NCBI GenBank assembly: GCA_964058805.1
Contig: CAXKVV010000080.1
Span: 1 to 27,619 of the forward strand
DNA: 27,619 bases
Source of the DNA: Schoenoplectus triqueter
Lineage: Eukaryota; Streptophyta; Magnoliopsida; Poales; Cyperaceae
Direction of reading: 5' to 3'
Shown here: piece after piece, positions 19,693 to 27,619 of the stretch
Layout of the letters: each line of letters starts with the position of its first letter
How positions within the stretch are numbered: the stretch's first letter is position 1
Notes under the pieces: model-generated
What the model was told of the DNA's origin: nothing
Database searches by the model: none
The model's input: the letters and a program-made list of their open reading frames with translations, nothing else
Position numbers and translations under genes: made by a program

Positions 19693-19917
19693 ATGGAAAG
19701 AGCAACTAAAATTATGCAACTAGTCATTTTCGTGCTGCTGGTTAGTTCTACTAGTTTGCAGCATGTATCTGGTGCAAGGCCTGTACAAGCATATGGAGAT
19801 GGTTTTGCTTTGGTTTTCGGGTCGCTTAAACAAAGTATACCTAGTCCTAATCACTCTGGTTGCACCAGCAGTCCCTCAAGCAGTGTTGTCTGCCCACCGA
19901 CCCCTCCTTCGAATTGA
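19693..19917 (+). CDS. Small secreted cysteine/proline peptide precursor, diverged member of the same family
   Basis: 74 residues, one exon. The signal peptide spans about residues 7-24, with likely cleavage after VSG (25-27), directly before ARP (28-30) as in the two paralogues. The mature part carries FGSLKQSIPSP (42-52), SGCTSSPSSS (55-64), a second Cys at 67 and the tail CPPTPPSN. Shared with the 79-residue copies: VSxARP, (V/I)FxSxK, a Pro/Ser core and C-terminal CPPTP. It has two cysteines (C-x9-C) instead of four. C-T-x-x-P followed by a second Cys recalls the CTNIP/SCREW peptides, and the FGSLK-x3-P part recalls IDA/IDL and PIP peptides. Assignment to either is inference. AATAAA occurs 59 bp after the stop. 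Confidence 0.82.
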   Translation: MERATKIMQLVIFVLLVSSTSLQHVSGARPVQAYGDGFALVFGSLKQSIPSPNHSGCTSSPSSSVVCPPTPPSN

Positions 19918-19976
19918 TCCAGTTGTTTGAGTCGGCTGGTGTAGTATTTGGTTAAATATTTGACGCGTTCACAGAC

Positions 19977-19982
19977 AATAAA
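19977..19982 (+). terminator. Poly(A) signal of the 74-codon peptide gene
   Basis: AATAAA starting 59 bp past the stop codon, at a normal distance for a plant near-upstream element. Confidence 0.55.
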
Positions 19983-20511
19983 ATGGTGAAGAATGAAGAT
20001 CTATAGTAATTAATTTGTTCGTTTGTTAGATATAATTAAGATTATTTCTTTAGTAATTATTGTATATATGTGTAGAAGGAATAACTGGTCTGTGTTTAGC
20101 AATATTAATTCTTACAAGCATACGACACAAGATTCATCTTACTTTTATAGCTAATATGTCAAATTCATGCAAAAAACACTATGATATACTAGCTAGCTTC
20201 TTCGTCAATATAAACCCATGGTGCAAAAAATTTAGCCCGGGTATTACTCAAGAGTTCTAGATGATACATGTGTTAGCGACCAATTTAATCTCATTTTAAA
20301 CATTTGACTAATAAAGAGGTTCTAATGTCTTAAGTTTTTTGTGTCGTAATATACCACCAACTCAGTTTTTAGTTTATATTAAATTGGTGTAGATCCTATA
20401 GTACCTTGATAGTTTGTTTGTCATGTAATTATAGACAATTTCTTTAATCACCATTAATTATATATTGTAATTTCAATAAGAATAATTTATTAATAAATGG
20501 ACACGTTGACC
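19983..20511. other. 3' flank of the peptide gene, nothing further recognised
   Basis: AT-rich sequence between the peptide gene and the Mutator-like element. No coding or repeat signal seen. Confidence 0.4.
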
Positions 20512-20819
20512 CAACTAATGCAGATTTTTTTTATTTTAGTAAATAAAATAAATAAATATAGCAAACCGGCTATCTCTCTTCTCACTTTTGCATAATTAGC
20601 CAAATCCGAGTTTGAAACTCAAGTTCGGATTTTTTTTATACAAAAACGTAAAAAAAAAAATTACCTGGACCCGAGTATGAAACTCGGGTCCAGGTAATTT
20701 TTTTTACATTTCTGTGTTATATTAAAAACAAAACACAACAGACAGTAGATTGATCTAAAATATTATAATAGAAATTAAAATAAACACACCCAGTACATTT
20801 AAAAATTATAGGTGTCTGG

Positions 20820-20910
20820 ACCGAGTTTTAAACTCCGCCCAGTACACCTAGAACCGAGTTTTAAACTCGGCCCAGTATACCTGGAACTGAGTTTTAAACT
20901 CGGTCCCAGC
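20820..20910. repeat. Three short palindromic repeats in the MULE
   Basis: CCGAGTTTTAAACTC(C/G)G-type palindromes occur three times at about 40-bp spacing, each preceded by TGGA, TAGA or TGGA plus AC. They resemble the ACCCGAGT...ACTCGGGT hairpin found near each end of the element. Confidence 0.7.
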
Positions 20911-21093
20911 ATCATGCTATTATATAGCACACCCAATACATTTCTTCTTCATCTTCCTTCAGCTAACCATTTCTTCAAAATCGCCATTGTTACTGTTGTA
21001 AGAGCTTCCAACTGGAAATTTATATTTCAACAGATCCATGTTCGATCCGTATTCACCACTCTTGTGTCATCTACGTTGTAAGTGTCCAACAGA

Positions 21094-21336
21094 ATGACAC
21101 GAAATAACAGAAACTGCAATAATCAACCCGCCGCAGCTGAGGAAGTGTCAACCGAGGAATTCCATTATGAGGAGTTAACCTCAGAGCAAGTTGCCGTATT
21201 GCATCAAGAAACCGCAATTGACCGACATCCTCTGCGATCACTTGCTTGCTGTTTGTTCATTCAGAAGGCTGGATTACAGTACGTTAGTCCATATTATATC
21301 ATCAAGTACTACAATAACACATGGTCTGATCATTAG
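21094..21336 (+). CDS. Exon-like open frame inside the MULE, unknown product
   Basis: Starts at the ATG at 21094 (MTRNNRNCNNQPAAAEEVST) and runs 80 codons. Composition is acidic and Gln/Glu-rich at first (EEFHYEELTSEQ), unlike the AT-driven noise elsewhere. A GT-type splice donor is possible at GTACGT near 21279. I do not recognise the protein. It may be a fragment captured from a host gene (Pack-MULE behaviour) or a chance frame. Confidence 0.3.
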   Translation: MTRNNRNCNNQPAAAEEVSTEEFHYEELTSEQVAVLHQETAIDRHPLRSLACCLFIQKAGLQYVSPYYIIKYYNNTWSDH

Positions 21337-21376
21337 TGTAGTTATGGCAATAAACGAGATTCGCAAATTATAATAG

Positions 21377-21514
21377 TCCGGTTATCAGGCCAGATCCAGC
21401 AAAAATCAACAAAGGAAGGAGAAGGAAGATACACATTCCAATGTTATGGATGAAATGAAGGGTCGTATCAACAGGCTGTCAACTCGAGGTCGAGCTCATT
21501 TCAACAGAGCATGA
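21377..21514 (+). CDS. Second exon-like frame inside the MULE, basic C-terminus
   Basis: 45 codons open from 21377 to TGA at 21512. They encode a highly charged stretch (SSKNQQRKEKEDTHS, then MDEMKGRINRLSTRGRAHF). It is preceded by AG at 21375-21376 that could be a splice acceptor. It could be the last exon of the same captured gene as 21094-21279, but I could not find a single splice that clearly keeps phase. Function unknown. Confidence 0.25.
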   Translation, partial: SGYQARSSKNQQRKEKEDTHSNVMDEMKGRINRLSTRGRAHFNRA

Positions 21515-21954
21515 TTTAGATTACCAATGTGTTTATGTTTTTTATAGTTATATTTACCAGAACAATTGAATTTTAATTGTTGTTGTAATATTTTAATTTG
21601 TTTGACACTATTTTAGAATAATGTATTAATCGTGCTTATATTTGACTTTATAAAACTTTATTTTATTTTTTGTTGTAATATTTTAGATCAATTTACTGAA
21701 TGTTGTGTTTTATTTTTAATATAACAGAAACGTAAAAAAATATTTATGTTTCTGTGTAAAAAAAAACCAGACCCGAGTTTCAAACTCGGGTCTGACTAAT
21801 TATGCAAAAGTGAGGAGAGAGATAGCCAGTTTGCTATATTTATTTATTTTATTTACTAAAATAAAAAAAATCTGCAACTAATGCATTAAACAAAATTATG
21901 CAGTTCAACAGTTCTGTTTCTAGGGTTGACCCAACTAACGAAAAAAATGCAAAA

Positions 21955-22640
21955 TCGAAGATCATGTTGGATTTACTTTATGAGTTTTTAAACTCTAACT
22001 AAGATATATTTTTATACAATAAATAAAATAATAGCGCTACGGATTATCTTCCATCTTCCACGTCTTCTGTCACCCAACACTCAATCAGAATTAAATAAAT
22101 CGAAAAAGTTGACGCACACACATATTCTTGATTTGGGTTGATTTGATTATCGAGTTCTTCCAAAACATTACAAATACATCTTTTCTCTGAACTTATCGCA
22201 TAATGAAGAGTATATTTTCTTTCAATCGTGTAAGACAATTAATGGATGATATGAAGTAGTGGAGACTTAGTCCATTAAATACATGACTATATTACAGATA
22301 ATAACTTAAAAATTTTCAATTTTCTCAATTCATAATTATGAATTTGTTACAGTCCAAATTTACTTTTCTGAAATAAATTCATAATTTCCATTTATAGACC
22401 AGATATATTATGAAATTATAACATGTATTTTTAGTAATTAGTTATGATTGATCCATCAATGATTATAATAATTATTTATTATTTTTATATATTTTTGGTT
22501 CCAAAGTCTAATTGATATACTTAGAAAATGCCAACAATTGTATAATATATTTAACTGAATTAAATCACTTATCTTTTGATATTATTTAATTAATTATAGT
22601 AATTAAAAAATATATAATATTTATACGTAGTCTAATCTCT
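21955..22640 (-). repeat. Inverted diverged copy of 25110-25915
   Basis: The complement of this stretch aligns along its length with 25110-25915. Shared words include GTAAATCCA/GTTAATCCA, GCTATTATTT, GAAGATGGAAGAT, AGAAAA(GA/TAAG)GTGTATTTGT, TAGTTGTCTTAC/TAATTGTCTTAC, AAAAATACATGTTATAATTTC and GATTTGGAACTAAA/GACTTTGGAACCAAA. Identity looks moderate with many small indels. The element type is unknown. A minus-strand frame here (22238-22044, no ATG) is similar to a plus-strand frame in the other copy (25567-25884). Confidence 0.75.
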
Positions 22641-22935
22641 GGTCGTCTCAGATTTTGGGTCACTTGTGTTCGGATCAGATCAGATTTCAAACATTTTTAA
22701 CTCGGATTGTTTTAGATTTTTGGTGTTTAGGTTTGAGTCAGGTTGAAATTAGACACTCTAATGTCGAATTATTCGAGTTTCAGATCATCACAGATTGAGT
22801 CAGACCAAATTCAAATTAGATTGTCTTTTAAAAAAAGTAAAATCAAATCAAATTTAAATCTAAAGAATTTTCCTATTGTATCAAAGTTTGCCACTCCGTT
22901 TGTGCGTGCCCGGAGAACGAATGTAAGCCTAATTT
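22641..22935. other. AT-rich spacer between repeats
   Basis: Contains repeated GATCAGATCAGATTT / GAGTCAG-type words, giving a low-complexity look reminiscent of degraded DNA-transposon ends. No terminus or gene could be fixed. Confidence 0.3.
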
Positions 22936-23058
22936 TAGATTTTTTTTATTTTAGTAAATAAAATAAATAAATAAATGAAAATGGTAAGATTATTTCGAAA
23001 ATTAGCCCATATAGTTTGGACTGAGTTTGAAATTCATTCCCATTTTTTTTACATTTTT
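22936..23058 (+). mobile_element. MULE terminal-repeat remnant at the edge of block B
   Basis: From AGATTTTTTTTATTTTAG at 22937 about 37 bases match the outer end of the MULE at 20521. It then continues through AAAATTAGCC, GAGTTTGAAATTCA and a T-run in the same order as the MULE terminal repeat (ATAATTAGCC, GAGTTTGAAACTCA, T-run). No opposite end is seen nearby, so this is a solo or truncated terminus. It stops where homology to block A begins. Confidence 0.75.
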
Positions 23059-23475
23059 TATTGTGAAAACGTTAGCATTTGAGCCAATATGCAAACACGT
23101 CAAAAAAATATTTTTAAAAATTTTAATTTATAATTTTCATTAAATTTTTCATATGAAAACCTTGTAGCATACAAATATTTTGAGTATTTTGAGTTTTTAA
23201 GACTTCCTTTTGGATTTTTGAAAAAACAACAAAACCATTGAATATTAATTATTATTTTTAAAACTGTTTTTTCAAAAAATTAAAAGAGTAAATTGAAAAA
23301 CTCAAAATGCTCCAAATTATTTTATTCCACAAAGCTATTTTAGTAGGGAAGATAAAAATGCATTATTTTGAAGTATATATATCCAAATAAAATAGCTACA
23401 GTGCTCTGCTTCAGTGTTATTTTCAATGGAAAATATATCTTGCCCTCTATATTGTTTCATCACTTGCTCAACACT

Positions 23476-23490
23476 CCCCCCCCCCCCCCC
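23476..23490. repeat. Homopolymer C-run upstream of the block B peptide gene
   Basis: Fifteen consecutive C residues followed by A-rich DNA; counterpart of the 13-base run at 14921-14933. Confidence 0.95.
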
Positions 23491-23953
23491 AACCAACAAA
23501 AAAAAAATTGTCAAACGTGTTGAAAAGTCAGTCAAAATAATAAGAGACATGGAGGGGCAATAGACGCCATCACCTCTTAATTTTCAAACATGAGCATGAC
23601 CTCTTGATCGGAATGTTCACATAAAAAAAAGCAGGAAAAATCCTGTACATATTAAATTCATACACATGCATATATATACCCGTACTGGCGGTGCTGACGT
23701 GCGCATATACTTCATTTAGGAAGCTCCCTTCCAATTTATTGTTCGTTAATTTTAAATTATGTAAAACGCAAACGCGCTGAATTGACACACCGGTTTTATT
23801 ACTACGTACCGTCAGAAACGTTTTACACCAACATTAGTAGTCTCCAAAATGACCGACTAGCGTCTAGCGTACTAGTTTGTTTCCATGAAGGAATATAAGA
23901 ATTTTGTACCACATACATTCAAAATTCATATAGCTAGAAAAACATCATCTATG

Positions 23954-23961
23954 TATATAAG
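23954..23961 (+). promoter_or_regulatory. TATA box of the block B peptide gene
   Basis: TATATAAG, 116 bp before the ATG at 24070. Surrounding bases are identical to block A. The 16-bp greater distance comes from indels in the leader. Confidence 0.75.
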
Positions 23962-23972
23962 CGCTTCACCCC

Positions 23973-24035
23973 ATGTCTCTTCAACCAACAATTCGTCAAA
24001 AGAGAAATCCAGTACAAGTACACTTCGCAAAGTAA
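23973..24035 (+). promoter_or_regulatory. Upstream open reading frame in the block B leader
   Basis: The first ATG after the TATA box opens a 20-codon frame (MSLQPTIRQKRNPVQ...) ending with TAA at 24033-24035, 34 bp before the main ATG. In block A the same ATG (15283) is in frame with the main gene and has no stop. The switch is explained by a 1-bp deletion and a 17-bp insertion in the leader. The TATA-to-ATG gap is only about 19 bp, so transcripts may start downstream of this ATG. Confidence 0.45.
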
Positions 24036-24069
24036 GATCGATCATCAAGGAAACGAATTTCTAATTAAG

Positions 24070-24309
24070 ATGGCAGCGAAGGCAACGGTCATGGTGCAAG
24101 TGCTACTTTTCACTCTGCTTATGATCGGCACGAGCACAATGCATCGTGTATCAGCAGCTAGGCCTTCACGCATCTTACAAGGACACATACATGCTACTCC
24201 TCTTATTTTTGAATCTGCTAAAAGTGTTGTGCCACCTTCTGTACCATCCTGTTGTAGCAGCAGCACCCCTGTGAAAGGTTGCACGTGTCCTCCGACTCCT
24301 TCCAAATGA
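24070..24309 (+). CDS. Small secreted cysteine/proline peptide precursor (block B copy), candidate signalling peptide
   Basis: 79 residues, one exon, near-identical to the block A product: only H26R, A43T and T44P differ. By eye there are five base changes in 240, three of them amino-acid-changing. The signal peptide (about 5-23), the VSA cleavage region, the ARP start of the mature chain, FESAK, VPPSVPS, all four cysteines (61, 62, 71, 73) and the CPPTPSK tail are unchanged. Two of the three replacements fall in the linker between the signal peptide and the conserved core, the usual pattern in processed plant peptide precursors. Role unknown; extracellular signalling or defence is inferred from architecture only. 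Confidence 0.82.
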   Translation: MAAKATVMVQVLLFTLLMIGTSTMHRVSAARPSRILQGHIHATPLIFESAKSVVPPSVPSCCSSSTPVKGCTCPPTPSK

Positions 24310-24699
24310 AATGGAGTACATGCAATGTATTAATTTGTTGTTCATGCATCGAGTGGTTCGTTTAAACTACTAGCTAGCTGATACATGTGTTTTTTATTAT
24401 ATTCGAACAACTGATGGTTGTAGTTTTGTTTGTCTGTTCGTTTGCAAAGTCATCGCGGTCACTTTTTAGTGTTTGAATATTTTTCTTTAGAGTTGTATTA
24501 ATACATATGCTTTGAATATACAATTAATAATGTTATGCATGCTGATTGTAATTTATAGTGAATAACAAAGAATAATTCTTACTTCTACAATTGATTTTTT
24601 TCAGTGTCTAACTAATTTCTATATATTATTATCGGATAGTTCTCACGTACACACCTACATATATTTTTTTATGTAAATTTATTTAACATGCTGAAAATA

Positions 24700-26180
24700 C
24701 TGTTCAAAATTAGAAGAATATTAATAATATATTTTATTTCTCAGTTAAATTCAGAGTATCAAATTTGGACTAGCTTGAAAGTTGTTTAGCTGTTCATATT
24801 CAATATTAGAAAATTTAAAATTTATAACTTAGCAAATTTTAATAATTTTATGATATATACATATCGCATATCATATCTGACTAGCTAATTGAAAGCATAC
24901 ACACACTTTTATTTTTCCTTTATCAAATATAGTTTTAAATGTCAAAATACAAGTAGATGTGCGTACCATATATAAAAGTTGAATACTTGGATATAAGATA
25001 GAACTTTTCTTGTTTGATTATTGTGCAAGTATACATACATATATTTGTTTTCTAATCAGAGACTTCCAATATGAATAATTATTTTGGACTAGGTAATTAT
25101 ACGTTTATAATTACTGTCATTAGTTAAATAATATTAAAATATAAGTTATTGAATATGATTAAATCATTTATTGATATTTTCTACATATTTCAATTAGGAT
25201 TTGGAACTAAAATATATAAAAATAATAAGTAACTAATTATAATTATCGATGGACCGATTATAATTAATTCACTAAAAATACATGTTATAATTTCAGAATA
25301 AACAAGATCTAGAAATGGCAATTATGAATTTATTTTTGAAAATAATTTTGTACTGTGGCAAATTTGTAATTATTTTTAAAACTAATTTTAAAAACCTGAA
25401 AATTCTAAAGTTATTTTGTCTATAACATTTTTCTGCATATTAGGGCATTATTTTATCATTTTTAGACCATGATGGTCACAATCTCCATGATTATTTATGC
25501 TGAAAAATTGAACATAAGTTATATATTTAAGGGGCTAGGTGTCTATTAATTCAAATAATTCATTAGTTGTCTTACTCCATTAAAAAGAAAATACTATGTT
25601 CATTATATTCGGTAAGTTTAGAGAAAATAAGGTGTATTTGTGAAGCATTGGAAGGACTCAAATCATCATATCAACTCGAATCAGTAATTTGTCCTTGTGG
25701 AAGTTCAAGTCAGGTCTTGAGCGCTAATTTTTTATTTCTTCAATTCCAATTGAGTGCCAAGTGTTGGAAGGCTTTTGTAGATGGAAGATCCGTTGTGCTA
25801 TTATTTAATTATCTTTTGAAGATGGAAGATCCATTGTGCTATTATTTAATTTATTACTTAGGAATAGATCTTGAAAGAGTTTAAAGTAATTATAAAATTC
25901 CATAAAGTTAATCCAGCAAGTGTAATCAAAATAACCTATGCAAGAATAAATATAGTGAATTCTATTTTGTTCATATATTCTTGAATTGTTCTATAGAACT
26001 ATTGAATTGTTCAAGAGAGTTGCTAAATTTTTTATGAATTCCTTGACAACTGTTTATGATTTTTTTTTGCATTTTTGAATGAAAATTGATATTTTAATTG
26101 ATTAGGAAATTAGAAATAACTAGGAAAGAAAAAATTATATTTGATAATTTTTTCCTGAAGAAATATAATTACATGAAATT
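24700..26180 (+). repeat. Block-B-specific segment
   Basis: Block A passes directly from sequence matching about 24695 to sequence matching about 26183. This roughly 1.5 kb is therefore inserted in B or deleted from A. Block A has a 31-bp direct repeat at the junction (ATTTATTTAGCATGTTG... twice, about 15888-15949), which could be a deletion or repair scar. The segment is AT-rich. 25110-25915 has an inverted relative at 21955-22640. No clear terminal repeats or target duplication found. Confidence 0.65.
25780..25851 (+). repeat. Short tandem duplication
   Basis: 25780-25810 and 25821-25851 (31 bp each, GATGGAAGATCC(G/A)TTGTGC...) match with one difference, period 41 bp. The inverted relative at 22020-22060 has a single copy, so the duplication is local to this copy. 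Confidence 0.85.
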
Positions 26181-26329
26181 ATTATTCGGTTGGAATACCA
26201 GATCAGTTTGTTCCAAATTCAAGTTTCTGTCGGTGTAATTTCAAGTTCGATTTTGAGTAGCTTCTTCTGTAATTTCAAGTTTGATTTAATGTGTATAAAT
26301 GCTCACCGCCCAGACCATCTGGTTTGAGT

Positions 26330-26700
26330 GTGGTAGGTATGCTAACGTGTCCATAAGTTTCTCCGGATGCAGTACTGACTAACTCAAATTATAGCAATCT
26401 CTCTAAATAGTATTTTGCATATGGTATTTTAACAGACTCAAACCATATGATATTTTGCACGTACCAAATCATAGCTATATCTCTTATAATATCAACCCAT
26501 GTAGACAAAATGCTCGGCATAATCGCATGGTCTCGACTTCGTGATGGGTAGCTTAGTTTTTCCCAATTCATATTTTGGCCTTTACCACCTTTGATGTATG
26601 TTTGTTCTTTTGACATGTTAACACTAGGTGGTAAGGTACCGGAGTCGGCAGAGGGGCTTGCTAGTAAATATTGAACTAACGGAGGACCCTATCTAAATAG
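26330..26700 (-). pseudogene. Decayed coding fragment of unknown family (block B)
   Basis: Counterpart of 17335-17650. The same minus-strand frame keeps LPITKSRPCDYAEHF and VYMGWYYKRYSYDL before hitting stops. A different frame happens to be open for 75 codons (26616-26389), but it has no counterpart that stays open in block A, so that frame is not taken as the real one. Confidence 0.25.
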
Positions 26701-27619
26701 TGATTCTTAATTATTTAGAAGTTAATCATTCACACACGATAAATTCAGTTGCGATATGTACAAAACATGAAATTAAAATTTACTAGCAAACCTCATTTAT
26801 TTTATTTCATTTAGTAAAAAAAATTGCAAAGTAGAGGCAAAAGATTAAAATTTAAAATTATTTCGTAAAGACAAACAAAAATCCAATATATTAGTATAAA
26901 TATTTGTAAGAATTATTTTACTTAACCAGTACTAGTAAAAACAACTAAGTAAAATAAATGTATGGTGTATTTTGTACTTCACCATTTGATCATCAAACAA
27001 TTATATTAATTATTGATATAACAATTTAAATCTCTTTAATATAATGCTTTATGTTTTTTTATTATTGATTTTTTCATAACAGCAAGTTTTAATAATTTTA
27101 TACTTATACATCATCAAAATCTTATTTAATTTGTCTTTGTCTCTGGTTCTCCATTTATTTTATTTTTTAAAAGTGATTTTTTATTAATATGTTTTAGTAA
27201 CTCGATGGAAGAGAAATTTGTTTGTTTTATATATACACGTAGACGGATTTGGTTAACTAGCTAACTCATGTTGCAGTGAATAGTTGATTCATAGTAACCA
27301 ATATAACAGGTAATTAATGTGATAATTAATAAAGAACTACGCAAACCAGACATGAATCTTGGAATAGGATGCCGGGCGGGCCAGTGCTGCTCTACAGGGA
27401 CCAGGTCAATTATTTTTGGGAGAATTAAAACCAGTACGGCAATTTAAAACCAGGTCAATTATTTCTGTTCATAGTTATACTTTGACTCTGTAGGCGTGAA
27501 TCATGGGAATTTTAAAACCCAGCGAAACTTCACCAATTCAAGAAAGACTTTGAAATATCAATTTACAGGACTGCTTGCAATTCTGTTGGATGTTTGACCC
27601 CGAATTATATATTGGGATG

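Larger units (their letters stand above)
20521..21874. mobile_element. Mutator-like element (MULE), non-autonomous, possibly carrying captured sequence
   Basis: Long terminal inverted repeats: 20521-~20640 and the complement of ~21757-21874 both start CAGATTTTTTTTATTTTAG. They stay nearly identical for about 80 bp (two mismatches), then diverge. CAACTAATG flanks both ends exactly (20512-20520 and 21875-21883). A 9-bp duplication with long inverted repeats is the hallmark of Mutator-type transposons. Inside the ends are hairpins built from ACCCGAGTTTGAAACTCGGG-like words and a threefold run of CGAGTTTTAAACTCGG (20820-20910). No MULE transposase is seen; two exon-like frames occupy the middle. 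Confidence 0.9.
23061..27619 (+). repeat. Segmental duplication, block B (runs off the window)
   Basis: Counterpart of 14487-18568 in direct orientation. It carries the second 79-codon peptide gene and the same upstream and downstream DNA. Differences from block A include extra segments near 23631-23705 and 23870-23940 upstream of the gene, a 17-bp insertion in the 5' leader, a B-only region at 24700-26180, and absence of the hAT-like element. The last base still aligns with block A, so the duplication continues beyond the window. Confidence 0.9.

Noticed and set aside
24045..24305. 86-codon frame antisense to the block B peptide gene
   Set aside because: A shadow of the GC-richer peptide coding sequence; the sense strand has signal peptide, TATA box and paralogue conservation.
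25567..25884. 105-codon plus-strand frame as a protein gene
   Set aside because: Begins at TTG with no ATG, lies in a repeat with an inverted diverged copy, and owes part of its length to a 31-bp tandem duplication. Kept only as a repeat.
26389..26616. 75-codon minus-strand frame in block B
   Set aside because: The equivalent frame in block A has a stop within the shared part, and another frame shows the better conserved protein-like sequence.

Overview
The window looks like nuclear DNA from a flowering plant, probably a eudicot. It is AT-rich and gene-poor and packed with class I and class II transposable elements: Ty1/copia, CACTA, hAT-type and Mutator-type. The only convincing host genes are three very short intronless genes for secreted peptides, each with a plant-type TATA box. 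I cannot assign a species.

Left third (1-14.3 kb): transposon territory. Non-autonomous CACTA-like elements of three families lie at 1-1142 and 11171-12711 (AGAACCGGTT subterminal repeats), 1201-~2502 and 13331-~13880 (TTAGTGTCAGATTTTT repeats), and 3483-9815 (AATAACGGTT repeats). The last shows three layers of nesting. An old copia remnant (RNase H fragment at 2915-3290, resuming at 9816) was split by the CACTA element, which has a TCT target duplication. The CACTA element was in turn split by a structurally complete minus-strand Ty1/copia retrotransposon (4350-9309). That copy has LTRs of about 275 bp, a GAGGA target duplication, an initiator-Met-tRNA-type primer site and a polypurine tract. 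Its gag-pol is dead through several stops and frameshifts.

Right half (14.3-27.6 kb): a tandem segmental duplication. Block A (14487 to at least 18568) and block B (23061 to the window end) are homologous along their length, offset by about 8.6-9.05 kb. Each carries a near-identical 79-codon secreted-peptide gene (15364-15603 and 24070-24309). A diverged 74-codon relative lies between them (19693-19917). All three proteins share a signal peptide, an ARP motif just after it, an F-x-S-x-K / proline core and a Cys-rich tail ending in CPPTP. The core recalls the IDA/IDL and CTNIP/SCREW signalling peptides, but they do not match either family cleanly. They are the best candidate for something undescribed here.

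Blocks A and B differ by clear events. An 855-bp hAT-like element at 16472-17326 is present only in A, and B keeps the empty site. About 1.5 kb at 24700-26180 is present only in B, and part of it has an inverted diverged copy at about 21955-22640. A Mutator-like element with a perfect 9-bp target duplication (20521-21874) lies between the blocks, and a related terminal fragment (22936-23058) sits exactly at the left edge of block B. If the duplication unit is the whole 8.6-9 kb, a second copy of the 74-codon gene should lie about 1.1 kb beyond the right end of this window.
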